Positions 17,396 through 26,605 of a stretch of 64,000 nucleotides of DNA are shown here, in pieces. The translations under genes and the position numbers were made by a program. The number at the start of each line of letters is the position of its first letter. The first letter of the stretch is position 1. The DNA lies in the NCBI RefSeq assembly GCF_008274585.1, contig NZ_VTRT01000005.1, positions 349,352 through 413,351 on the forward strand, in the 5' to 3' direction. The notes under the pieces were generated by a model. The model saw only the letters and a list, made by a program, of their open reading frames with translations, made no database searches and was not told where the DNA came from. The DNA comes from Pedobacter sp. BS3 (lineage in GTDB: Bacteria; Bacteroidota; Bacteroidia; Sphingobacteriales; Sphingobacteriaceae).

Positions 17396-18074
17396 TTCGG
17401 TTAAACAATTTTAGATTGGCGAATTACGATCTGACCTGATCTGATTTAACCATTTCAGGCCATACACGCATTTATTCCATTCAGAATATTTCCAGCTATT
17501 CACCTAAGAAAGCCGGTTGCAGCCTATTCAGGCTTTTCATGATACCAAAACATCCATAATTAACGCGGGGATTTTGCTTCGCAGCTACTTCGTGGTCTCC
17601 TCTACCGAGACTTCGCATAGGCGTCAAGTTAAGAATCAAGCTCAGGGTGACGGGGTTCAGGGCCTTTTAGCTCTGTCTGTGCCGCCATTTCGCTTGTTGT
17701 TTTTTTGCTCATAACTATATAAAATAAATAAATTAATTAATAATCAAAAATTTAACGCTAATGCGAAGGCCGGGATCTTCGTCTAAAGATTTCGGGAAAG
17801 CAACCGAGCAAGGCGAGCTCATGAATACCATTGAGAAACATAAAGACTAATGAATAACCTCTGTTAAACCCGTTTTGAGCAGGATTATTAATCGGGCTCA
17901 GGTTAAACTAAAGTTTATTAAAGGGCATAAATGTTTCATGTGGTTATAAGCATGATGCCGGATACACGCTGTCATAATGTTTACAAAAGCAGCATCTTAT
18001 CTTTCTTTTTGTTCTTTAAAATAGTTTATTATTTATTTAATAGTATTTAAAACTGTTAAAAATAATTTCAAACA
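17396..18074. other. Long intergenic region, no gene recognised
   Basis: About 680 bp between NDH-2 and the SusC promoter. A GC-richer island at about 17560-17690 (with GTCAAGTTAAGAATCAAGC) looks like a dispersed-repeat or gene remnant. The remainder is AT-rich. The 65-codon frame at 17517-17714 has no recognisable family pattern. I see no RNA gene. Confidence 0.4.
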
Positions 18075-18122
18075 GCAGGATGGTACATAACAGATATGGT
18101 AGCTGTCCGGTCTAACTTTATG
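18075..18122 (+). promoter_or_regulatory. Shared activator motif A plus -7 element, SusC promoter
   Basis: GCAGGATGGTACATAACA begins at 18075, and a -7-like TAACTTTATG begins at 18113, a start-to-start distance of 38 bp. The same motif and spacing recur at 23033, 43412 and 52765. No TTTG -33 box is evident, which suggests an activator-dependent promoter. An AAACCAAT box follows at 18124. Confidence 0.65.
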
Positions 18123-18171
18123 TAAACCAATTTACTCTCATCATGCAATAACTATTTAAATCTAAATTATT

Positions 18172-21100
18172 ATGGAAAAAAGTCAACATTTCGAAATCAG
18201 ATGCCGGTACTGTTACCTGCTATTACTTATTCTGTTTAGCAGTATTCAGGCGTTCCCGCAGGCTCAAAATGGTATAATAAAAGGAAAGGTCAGCGATCAG
18301 TCGGGGCCGCTGGCAGGCGCCTCTGTATCGGTTTCGGGTACATCGTACGGTGCTGTAGCCGATGTAGAAGGAAATTATATGATCAGGGTTCCCGAAGGTA
18401 CTTATACCGTTGTGGCATCTTTTATTGGTTACACTAAGGCAATAGCTAAAGATGTTAAAGTGACCGCCGGTGCAGAAACAAGTACCAATTTTAGCCTGGT
18501 AACCAATAACCAGCTACAGGAAGTAGTTGTAAGCTATGGTAAGCAGAGAGCACGTGAAGTTACCGGTTCTATTGGTGTGGTTGAAGCCAAAGGAATGCAG
18601 GATATGCCGGTAAACCAGTTTGCACAGCAGTTACAGGGCAAAGTTGCCGGTGTGCAGGTTTCACAGCAGAGTGGGAAACCCGGGCAGGGTGTTAGTTTTC
18701 GCATCCGGGGGGCCGCTTCGTTCTATGCCGATAACCAGCCGCTTTTTGTGATCGATGGTATCCCGATCACAGGTAGCATCAATAATATCAATCCAAGCGA
18801 AATAGAAAGTTTCAGTATCTTAAAAGATGCTTCGGCTACGTCGTTATATGGTTCAAGAGCAGCCAACGGTGTAGTGCTGATTACCACAAAGCATGCAAAG
18901 GCAGGCGAATCAAAAATAGAGTTCTCCGGTAACTACGGTACCCAGAAGATACCAACCGAAAGAGTCCCTAAACCGATGAACGCAGAACAGTTTGCCCGGT
19001 TTATGCAGGAACGCTATGAAGACAAAGTAAAATATGAGAATTTTAACCCGGCCAATATACCTGCTGAGTACCAGGGCGATGTATCAAGGTATGGCGAAGG
19101 TACTAACTGGTACAAACTGCTAACCCGTACGGCGCCTATTCAAAATTATGATCTGAGCATACAATCGGCTCGCGAGCATTCCTCATCTACCGTTATTGCC
19201 GGCTACCAGGAGCAGCAGGGAGTAATTATCAATAATGGAACAAAGCTTTTCTCGCTTCGTGCCAACCAGGATCTGACATTAAGCAATAATAAGCTGAAAT
19301 TAGGGTTTAGTATAGCGCCAAGCTATCGTATAGATCATAATAACCGTTTGGGAACAGACGGGGTTAGCGGTCTTTTTGAACGTTTCTTTGAGGCCAGCCC
19401 GTTGATCAGCCCATACAATGAAGACGGAAGCTACATTCGTGCTGTAAATTCACCGGGTATGGTAAGCTATATTAACCCCCTGGCCATTTATAATCTTACC
19501 AACGATGATTATTATACTACCCGCATTTTAGCAAGTACCTACCTTAATTACGAATTTTTGCCGGGCCTAAGCATTAAAACCAATGTATCGGTAGATAAAG
19601 GAGCCGAAACCCGTAAATATTTCCAGTCGGGGCAGGTAACCTCTACGCCGGGACAGACCACCGGAACCAGCTCTTCGGTTGATAACGGCTCATGGACAGT
19701 AGAAACAAACCTGGAGTACAAAAAGACGTTTTTTGAAGATCATCACATAGAAGCCCTGGTAGGCTACTCGGCACAAAAGTTTTCTCAAAACGGTAATACC
19801 CTGACGGGGCTGGGCTTTGCCAGCGATGATATTGAATACCTCACAGCGGCTACCAGTGTTACCGGGAACAGTAGCTATACGGCATATTCCATGCTCTCTA
19901 CCATTGCCCGTTTAAACTATAATTACAAAGGTAAATACCTGTTATCCGGCGCTTTCAGGCGTGATGGCTCCTCCCGTTTTGGTGAAAACTCACAGTATGG
20001 AGTTTTTCCCTCTATATCTGCCGGCTGGATAGTGAGCGATGAGCCGTTCATGGCAAAATTCAGGCAGATCGACCTGTTAAAAATACGGGCGGGCTATGGT
20101 CTGACCGGTAATAATTCTTTCCCCAGAAATTATGAGGCCCAGGCAACTATTGGTAATTATTATTACAATTTTAATAATACGATTACCCAGGGATCGATCA
20201 ATAACCGGTTGCCTAATAAGGATTTGCGGTGGGAGCGTAATAAGCAGTTTGACATAGGTCTGGACATAGCGGTATTGAGCAACCGGATCAGCTTTACATA
20301 CGACTATTATCATAAAATTACCGATGACCTGATTATGAGCAGGCCGATGCCTAAATCTTCAGGATTTGCGGACATACTTGATAATGTAGGCAAGCTGGAA
20401 ATGTGGGGGCATGAGTTTACGGTATCATCCCGGAATTTAACCGGTAAGCTGACATGGAATACCAGCTTAAATCTTTCTTTCGACAGGAATTTGATTAAAA
20501 CATTGGTTTCTCCGGGCTATATCCGGCGCAACAATACGGTAACATCCGATTACTATCGGCAGCAGGAAGGGCATCACCTCGGAGAGTTTTACGGGTTTGT
20601 ATTCTTAGGATTATACAAAGATGCGGCAGATCTGGCTAATTCTGCCAAATATTTGCCTACTGCAACTAACCCGAACGGAAGCTCTGATGTGGGTACGATC
20701 AAGGTTAAGGATATTAATGGTGATGGTGTAATTGACGATGTGAACGACCGTACGTTTATTGGCGATCCAACGCCAACTTTTACCGGTGGGATGATTAACA
20801 ATTTCAGGTACAAAAATTTTGACCTGAATATTGATATGACCTTCTCGGTAGGAGGCAAGCTGTTAAATGCTGCAAAATGGGCCTACCAAACCAATATGGA
20901 TGGCTCCCGCGTGCTGCTGGCCGATGTGCTGGATAATTACTGGCGCTCGCCTGAAAATCCGGGCTCCGGTGCTTATCCGCGTACCAAAACCGGGACAACA
21001 GCCCTTGGCCGGGAAGTTAACTCTCAGTGGATAGAGAACGGTTCTTACCTTGCCGCTAAAAATATCTCGCTGGGATATACCGTACCATTGAAAAAGAACG

Positions 21101-21285
21101 TGATGTTTAAAAATATAAGAGTATATGCCTCTGTGCAGCAGGCCTTTGTAATAACCGGTTATAGCGGTATGAACCCGGAAGTTAACGTGGGTGGAGCCGA
21201 CCCAACATCTGGCTGGGGAGTAGATGAAAATGCGTATCCCATTCCGCGAACATTCTCGCTGGGTATTACAACAACTCTTAAATAA
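18172..21285 (+). CDS. SusC/RagA-like TonB-dependent outer-membrane transporter
   Basis: 1037 residues. A signal peptide covers about 1-32 (ending FPQAQ). A carboxypeptidase-D-regulatory-like domain spans about 35-115 (GIIKGKVSDQSGPLAGASV). The TonB box region LQEVVVSYGKQ precedes a plug at about 120-240 (FRIRGAASFYADNQPLFVIDG; SILKDASATSLYGSRAANGV). A 22-strand barrel follows, ending FSLGITTTLK. There is no STN domain, so it is a transporter rather than an ECF-linked transducer. It is paired with the SusD gene at 21303 and preceded by motif A. It is only distantly similar to the other two SusC proteins here, so its ligand probably differs. Confidence 0.95.
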   Translation: MEKSQHFEIRCRYCYLLLLILFSSIQAFPQAQNGIIKGKVSDQSGPLAGASVSVSGTSYGAVADVEGNYMIRVPEGTYTVVASFIGYTKAIAKDVKVTAGAETSTNFSLVTNNQLQEVVVSYGKQRAREVTGSIGVVEAKGMQDMPVNQFAQQLQGKVAGVQVSQQSGKPGQGVSFRIRGAASFYADNQPLFVIDGIPITGSINNINPSEIESFSILKDASATSLYGSRAANGVVLITTKHAKAGESKIEFSGNYGTQKIPTERVPKPMNAEQFARFMQERYEDKVKYENFNPANIPAEYQGDVSRYGEGTNWYKLLTRTAPIQNYDLSIQSAREHSSSTVIAGYQEQQGVIINNGTKLFSLRANQDLTLSNNKLKLGFSIAPSYRIDHNNRLGTDGVSGLFERFFEASPLISPYNEDGSYIRAVNSPGMVSYINPLAIYNLTNDDYYTTRILASTYLNYEFLPGLSIKTNVSVDKGAETRKYFQSGQVTSTPGQTTGTSSSVDNGSWTVETNLEYKKTFFEDHHIEALVGYSAQKFSQNGNTLTGLGFASDDIEYLTAATSVTGNSSYTAYSMLSTIARLNYNYKGKYLLSGAFRRDGSSRFGENSQYGVFPSISAGWIVSDEPFMAKFRQIDLLKIRAGYGLTGNNSFPRNYEAQATIGNYYYNFNNTITQGSINNRLPNKDLRWERNKQFDIGLDIAVLSNRISFTYDYYHKITDDLIMSRPMPKSSGFADILDNVGKLEMWGHEFTVSSRNLTGKLTWNTSLNLSFDRNLIKTLVSPGYIRRNNTVTSDYYRQQEGHHLGEFYGFVFLGLYKDAADLANSAKYLPTATNPNGSSDVGTIKVKDINGDGVIDDVNDRTFIGDPTPTFTGGMINNFRYKNFDLNIDMTFSVGGKLLNAAKWAYQTNMDGSRVLLADVLDNYWRSPENPGSGAYPRTKTGTTALGREVNSQWIENGSYLAAKNISLGYTVPLKKNVMFKNIRVYASVQQAFVITGYSGMNPEVNVGGADPTSGWGVDENAYPIPRTFSLGITTTLK

Positions 21286-21302
21286 GCATATACAGTAATT
21301 AT

Positions 21303-22832
21303 ATGATCAAAGTTATGAAAAAGACAGTTATAGCGTTTGCCTTGTTGGCACTAACAGCGGCAACATCCTGTAATAAAGATTTTATTGATTTAAAACCTAA
21401 GGACTCTTATACCGATGAGGTATTTTACAAAACCGAAGAGCAGTTCAAGTCTGCTGTTGTTGCAGCGTATGCACCGCTCAGGGATGTGCTGGTAAATGAT
21501 TATTTTACTTCAGAAATGCACTCGGATAATACCGGTTATCAGCCTATACCTTCTAACCGGGGTACCGCTTACATTGAGCGGGAAAATATTTCTGATTTTA
21601 CTAACACGTCCACCAATGCTTATGCGGCAGCAACCTGGGAGCATAGCTATAAGGGCATTTCCAGGTGTAATATTATAATCGGTAAATTGTCTGCGGCCGA
21701 TATTCCCGAAGCCACAAAGACCAATCTTGACGGACAGGCTAAATTTTTACGGGCATTAAATTATTTCAAGCTGGTGCGTTTGTTTGGCCCCCTGCCGTTA
21801 TTCACCACCGAAGTAACCAGGGCCGATGATGCGTTCATACCCCGTTCGTCGGTAGACGAGGTATATGCCCAGATCATTGCGGATGCGAAAGATGCAATTA
21901 ATGAGCTGCCTGCACCTGCGTTCCCGCAAACCGGCGTTGCAACCAAAGGCGCTGCAACCATGTTGCTGGCCGAAGTGTATGCTACACAAAAAAAATGGAC
22001 TGATGCAGAACAACTGTTGAGGAATTTGCTGACAATGGGCTATGCTTTAAATGCTAATTATGCCGATGTATTTAATCCTGCCAATAAGAACAGTAAAGAA
22101 TCCATTTTCGAGATCCAGTTTTTGGGCGGTACGGTAACCGGTTCAACACCAAACCCGCTATCGTTTCATTTTATTCCAAGAAGTACAGATACCAAATTAT
22201 TGACCGGTATTACTGTAAATAACACCAGCACCGGTGGCTGGAATACCCCCACTCAAAATCTGATCAATGATTTTGAACCGAATGACAAGCGTTTGGATGC
22301 TTCTATCGGTATAGCCGAGGGAACATATAATGCCAGCGATTATTTTACTTATTCGGCAGTTAAAAGTATTATTAATTATACCCCGGCTCCCGGCAAGGTC
22401 GGTGTGCCTTACATTAAAAAGTATTTACATTCACCATTGCCCAACGCAACCGGGTCAAGTGATGATTTTCCGATTTACCGTTATGCTGATGCACTGCTGC
22501 TTTTGGCCGAAGCGCTGAATGAGCAGCCCGGCAAATCATCGCAAGCGTTAACGTATTTAAACATGGTGCGTGACAGGGCCTTTGGAGCAGGAGTGAGCCC
22601 CATCACTACAACAGACCCGAATGCTTTACGCGAAATTATTTACCACGAGCGCAGGGTTGAATTAGCCTTTGAAAATCACCGGTGGGAAGATCTGCTCAGA
22701 ACAGGCCGGGCAATCAGCGTGATGAATGCTTTTGGAATAACCATTGATAATCACAATCTGCTGTTCCCTGTACCAGACGCTGAAATAGGTGTGAATCCTA
22801 AATTGCTCCCCCAAAATCCGGGATATTTTTAA
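21303..22832 (+). CDS. SusD/RagB-like nutrient-binding lipoprotein
   Basis: 509 residues from 21303; a start at the internal ATG 21315 (MKKTVIAFALL) is equally possible. The lipobox is LTAATSC. SusD features include FIDLKPKDSYTDEVFYKTEE at the N-terminus, FLRALNYFKLVRLFGPLPL, RYADALLLLAEALNEQPG, ERRVELAFENHRWEDLLRTG and the terminal LLPQNPGYF. It is the surface partner of the SusC gene 17 bp upstream. A rho-independent terminator follows at 22907-22942, so the pair forms a two-gene unit. Confidence 0.95.
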   Translation: MIKVMKKTVIAFALLALTAATSCNKDFIDLKPKDSYTDEVFYKTEEQFKSAVVAAYAPLRDVLVNDYFTSEMHSDNTGYQPIPSNRGTAYIERENISDFTNTSTNAYAAATWEHSYKGISRCNIIIGKLSAADIPEATKTNLDGQAKFLRALNYFKLVRLFGPLPLFTTEVTRADDAFIPRSSVDEVYAQIIADAKDAINELPAPAFPQTGVATKGAATMLLAEVYATQKKWTDAEQLLRNLLTMGYALNANYADVFNPANKNSKESIFEIQFLGGTVTGSTPNPLSFHFIPRSTDTKLLTGITVNNTSTGGWNTPTQNLINDFEPNDKRLDASIGIAEGTYNASDYFTYSAVKSIINYTPAPGKVGVPYIKKYLHSPLPNATGSSDDFPIYRYADALLLLAEALNEQPGKSSQALTYLNMVRDRAFGAGVSPITTTDPNALREIIYHERRVELAFENHRWEDLLRTGRAISVMNAFGITIDNHNLLFPVPDAEIGVNPKLLPQNPGYF

Positions 22833-22906
22833 AGAATAAATTGCTTTGTCTGACTGGTTTAAGTTTTTCTCTCTTAACATCTACCCTGGTTATAATTAGT
22901 TTATCG

Positions 22907-22942
22907 GGCTCTCCCGCCTATCGGGAGAGCCTTTTTATTTTC
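22907..22942 (+). terminator. Rho-independent terminator of the SusC/D pair
   Basis: A perfect 10-bp stem, GGCTCTCCCG (22907-22916) and CGGGAGAGCC (22922-22931), with a 5-nt loop, followed directly by TTTTTATTTTC. A textbook intrinsic terminator 75 bp past the SusD stop. Confidence 0.92.
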
Positions 22943-23032
22943 TCTCACGGTATTGTATTTCATGATAAACCTGGTGGAAATAATATAATGGTTACTTAAT
23001 GCTTATTTAATAGCCTCTCCGGTAATTAGCAG

Positions 23033-23080
23033 GCAGGATAGTACATAACAGATACCGATCACACTTCATCTAATTTTATG
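23033..23080 (+). promoter_or_regulatory. Shared activator motif B plus -7 element
   Basis: GCAGGATAGTACATAACA begins at 23033, and TAATTTTATG begins at 23071, again 38 bp apart. Over the first 22 bases it differs from motif A at one position. It drives the transcript that leads to the vestigial start at 23140 and the SusC gene at 23350. Confidence 0.68.
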
Positions 23081-23139
23081 ACACTAACAGCACGAAACTG
23101 CTTACGCAGTTTATTAACTAACTATTTAAACCATAAGTT

Positions 23140-23256
23140 ATGAACCGGAAATTTTACTTGAGAACAGGATGTTATCACAACATCCGGCCTCTGCGGCATC
23201 TTGTATTCGCTCTGAACAGTCACATACCAAATAAAAATAATACAGGCTTTATTTAG
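23140..23256 (+). pseudogene. Vestigial SusC start / 38-codon leader ORF
   Basis: ATG at 23140 opens MNRKFYLRTGCYHNIRPLRH and ends at TAG 23256. The upstream AACTATTTAAA box (23120-23130) is shared with the 5' region of the SusC gene at 18172 (18150-18160). The opening resembles the long N-terminal leaders of STN-containing SusC proteins. I read it as the original start of the SusC gene, now cut off; a leader peptide is the alternative. Confidence 0.4.
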
Positions 23257-23349
23257 CCTTCATCTCTGCTTCAGAAGATCACACTCACAGAAACGGGAGA
23301 GTTCATCTATCATTTATTTATAAATCTATAATCTATAAACTTTTTTATT

Positions 23350-26300
23350 ATGAGAAAAAGGGTACTACCATTCATTTTTTTGTGGGTATTTCTTTTTTGC
23401 GGTACTGCTTACCCTGCTCAGAAGCACAGTACAATAGTGTTTTTGAGTAGTAATAGCACTGAAACAGGCATATCGCATAAAAAAGAATCCAATGATGGAA
23501 TGCTAAAAAAAGAAATCCGCGGTACAGTGCGGGATTCATTAGATGTGCTGCCGGGGGTATCGGTTAAGGTAAAAGGCACTACCAACGGTACCACTACAGA
23601 TTTAAACGGGAAATACATCCTGGATGTTCCGGATGATAATGCCGTGCTGGTATTTTCAATGGTGGGATATACCCCGCAGGAGATTCCGGTTAAAGGTAAG
23701 GAAGTGATCAATGTTACCTTAAAAGCGGTAGGCAATAATCTGGAAGAGGTAGTTGTGGTAGCTTTCGGCCAGCAAAAGCGTACCGACATGGTGGGCTCGG
23801 TAACATCGGTGAGCGTGAAGGATCTGAAAGTTCCATCGAGCAACCTTACTACGGCCTTAGCCGGCAAGGCAGCAGGTATTATTGCATACCAGCGCAGCGG
23901 CGAGCCGGGCCAGGATAATGCAGATTTCTTTGTGCGTGGCGTTACTACGTTTGGTTATAAAACATCACCGTTGATCCTGATTGATGGTATGGAATTAACC
24001 ACAACCGACCTGGCCAGGTTGCAGCCGGATGATATCGCCAGCTTTTCGATATTAAAAGACGCCACATCGACAGCGGTATATGGCGCCCGTGGCGCTAATG
24101 GTGTTATCCTGGTAACCACCAAGCAGGGTGCTGTGGGCAAAGCCAAGCTGGCGTTTCGCCTGGAGAACTCCATTTCATCGCCCACGCAAAACATTGAATT
24201 TGCCGACCCGATAACGTATATGAAACTGGCTAACGAAGCCAATCTGACACGAGACCCGCTGCTGGGTACCATTTATTCGGATGATAAGATAGCGAATACT
24301 GCCAGCGGCAAAAATTCAATTATTTATCCTGCCAATAACTGGTTGGACATGCTGGTTAAAAAACATACCAGCACGCAGCGGGCAAACCTGAACATAAGTG
24401 GCGGCGGCGGTGTAGCCAAATATTTCGTGTCCGGCTCTGCTAATAAAGATAACGGTATCCTTAGGGTAGACCCACGCAATAACTTCAACAATAATATTGA
24501 CCTGAAAAGCTATACCCTGCGTAGTAACGTTACCATCGACGTAACTAAAACCACTAATATGATTGTCAGGTTAAGTGGTAATTTTGATGATTATACCGGA
24601 CCCATTGACGGCGGTTCAGGCATGTACCGCAAAATTATGCGGGCTAATCCTACATTGTTCCCGGCTTATTACCCTATAGATGATCAGCATCAGTTTGTAA
24701 AGCACATTATGTATGGTAATTACGGAGATGGAAGCTACCTGAATCCGTATGCCGATATGACCAAAGGATATAAAGATTATTCCCGGTCATTGATGCTGGC
24801 CCAGGTAGAGTTGAAGCAGGATCTGTCAAAAATCACTAAAGGTTTATCATTCAGAACTATGGTGAATACCAACCGGAATTCATATTTTGATGTAAGCCGC
24901 AGCTATAATCCTTACTTATATGCGCTTGCCGGTTATGATCAGCTAAATAATACCTATGCCATAACCAACCTGAACGAAACCACAGGTACAGAATACCTGG
25001 GCTATAGCGAAGGTGATAAGCTGATCAATTCTACGTTTTACCTCGAATCTATGTTTAATTATAACCGTGAGTTCGGCAAACATGGATTAAGCGGGCTATT
25101 AGTGTATATGATGCGTAATAACGTAGCTGCAAACGCAGGCAGCCTGCAATTGTCGCTTCCGGTAAGAAACGTTGGCTTATCAGGAAGGGCAACATACTCC
25201 TACGATAACCGTTACTATGCCGAATTTAACTTTGGTTATAACGGCTCAGAGCGTTTTTCTGAAGATAAACGTTACGGCTTTTTCCCGGCTGCCGGTGTAG
25301 CCTGGTCCATATCCAACGAAAAATTCTTTGAAAAATGGAAGCACGTTGTAAACAATTTACGGCTGCGGGCTACTTATGGGGTAATCGGAAATGAAGCTAT
25401 CGCTGATCCGGAAGACCGTTTTCTGTACCTGTCGGATGTGAACATGAACGATGCTGCCAAATCAGCCACCTTTGGAAATGGTCTTGGCGCCATGTACACT
25501 GTGAATGGGGTAACGGTTAGAAGATACTCAAACCCCGAAATAACCTGGGAACGGGCTTATAAAAAGAATATTGCCCTGGAATTGGGCTTATTCAATAAGC
25601 TGAACATCAATGCAGAGTACTATTCAGAAGTGCGTAAGAATATATTCATGGACCGGGCCTCTATTCCGGTAACCATGGGCCTTTCTTCTACGGTTAGTGC
25701 AAACATTGGTGAGGCAACCGGTCGTGGAACAGATATATCGCTTGATTATCAGCAATCACTAAATAAAGACTTCTGGTTTTCAGCAAGAGGCAACTTTACA
25801 TACGCTACCAGTAAATACCGGGTTTATGAGGAACCTGAATATGCCGAATGGTATCGCAGTCGTGTAGGATATTCCATTAACCAGCGCTACGGCTATGTTG
25901 CAGAGCGACTGTTTGTTGATGATGCCGAAGCGGCAAATTCGCCCCTGCAAAACTTTGGAGGAAATTTCCCGGTTAGGGGCGGTGATATTAAGTATACCGA
26001 TGTAAATGGAGATGGACAGATTACGCAGGCCGATATGGTGCCCATTGGGAATCCAACCTTGCCAGAGATAGTTTACGGATTTGGTTTTTCTGTAGGATAT
26101 AAAAACTTTGATTTCAGCGGATTTTTCCAGGGATTGGCTAACGAGTCGTTTTGGATAGATGCTGAGGCTACAGCGCCGTTTGTATCCTACCGTAGTGACA
26201 GCGAAATTGAAGATGGTATACTGGCCGGAAGAACATTGAATAATCAATTATTAAAAGCTTACGCCGATAGTCACTGGTCTGAAGACTCACGCGATGTATA

Positions 26301-26592
26301 TGCCTTATGGCCACGGCTCAGCCCGCAAAACAATGCCAATAATACACAGGTAAGCACCTGGTTTATGCGTGACGGATCTTTTCTTCGCTTAAAAAGTGTA
26401 GAGCTGGGTTATACCTTACCTAAAAAATTACAGAAACGTATCAGCACTTCGGTGTTCAGGGTGTACGTCAATGCTTCTAACCTGTTGAATTTCAGCAAAT
26501 TCAAGCTGTGGGATGTAGAGATGGGCGGTAACGGACTCGGCTACCCGCTGCAACGAGTATTTAACCTTGGTTTGAATGTAACCTTTAACTAA
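23350..26592 (+). CDS. SusC/RagA-like TonB-dependent transporter of the rhamnose PUL
   Basis: 1080 residues. A signal peptide covers about 1-23 (ending TAYPAQ). An unusual linker of about 30 residues precedes the carboxypeptidase-D-like domain (EIRGTVRDSLDVLPGVSVKV). Then come the TonB box LEEVVVVAFGQQKR, the plug (FFVRGVTTFGYKTSPLILID; SILKDATSTAVYGARGANGV) and the barrel ending RVFNLGLNVTFN. It is closely related along its whole length to the SusC at 55142, but that protein carries an STN domain that is missing here. It heads the cluster SusC-SusD-DUF4959-DUF4998 (23350-30853) and probably imports rhamnose-containing oligosaccharides. Confidence 0.95.
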   Translation: MRKRVLPFIFLWVFLFCGTAYPAQKHSTIVFLSSNSTETGISHKKESNDGMLKKEIRGTVRDSLDVLPGVSVKVKGTTNGTTTDLNGKYILDVPDDNAVLVFSMVGYTPQEIPVKGKEVINVTLKAVGNNLEEVVVVAFGQQKRTDMVGSVTSVSVKDLKVPSSNLTTALAGKAAGIIAYQRSGEPGQDNADFFVRGVTTFGYKTSPLILIDGMELTTTDLARLQPDDIASFSILKDATSTAVYGARGANGVILVTTKQGAVGKAKLAFRLENSISSPTQNIEFADPITYMKLANEANLTRDPLLGTIYSDDKIANTASGKNSIIYPANNWLDMLVKKHTSTQRANLNISGGGGVAKYFVSGSANKDNGILRVDPRNNFNNNIDLKSYTLRSNVTIDVTKTTNMIVRLSGNFDDYTGPIDGGSGMYRKIMRANPTLFPAYYPIDDQHQFVKHIMYGNYGDGSYLNPYADMTKGYKDYSRSLMLAQVELKQDLSKITKGLSFRTMVNTNRNSYFDVSRSYNPYLYALAGYDQLNNTYAITNLNETTGTEYLGYSEGDKLINSTFYLESMFNYNREFGKHGLSGLLVYMMRNNVAANAGSLQLSLPVRNVGLSGRATYSYDNRYYAEFNFGYNGSERFSEDKRYGFFPAAGVAWSISNEKFFEKWKHVVNNLRLRATYGVIGNEAIADPEDRFLYLSDVNMNDAAKSATFGNGLGAMYTVNGVTVRRYSNPEITWERAYKKNIALELGLFNKLNINAEYYSEVRKNIFMDRASIPVTMGLSSTVSANIGEATGRGTDISLDYQQSLNKDFWFSARGNFTYATSKYRVYEEPEYAEWYRSRVGYSINQRYGYVAERLFVDDAEAANSPLQNFGGNFPVRGGDIKYTDVNGDGQITQADMVPIGNPTLPEIVYGFGFSVGYKNFDFSGFFQGLANESFWIDAEATAPFVSYRSDSEIEDGILAGRTLNNQLLKAYADSHWSEDSRDVYALWPRLSPQNNANNTQVSTWFMRDGSFLRLKSVELGYTLPKKLQKRISTSVFRVYVNASNLLNFSKFKLWDVEMGGNGLGYPLQRVFNLGLNVTFN

Positions 26593-26605
26593 AACAGTGC
26601 AAAAC

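Noticed and set aside
17517..17714. 65-codon ORF upstream of SusC
   Set aside because: No family pattern; it looks like repeat-derived noncoding DNA.
17780..17860. Possible riboswitch in the GC-richer stretch before SusC
   Set aside because: No match to a riboswitch consensus that I can recall, and it lies far upstream of the motif promoter.
25780..26247. 155-codon minus-strand ORF inside SusC
   Set aside because: Antisense to conserved barrel-coding sequence with no recognisable domain.
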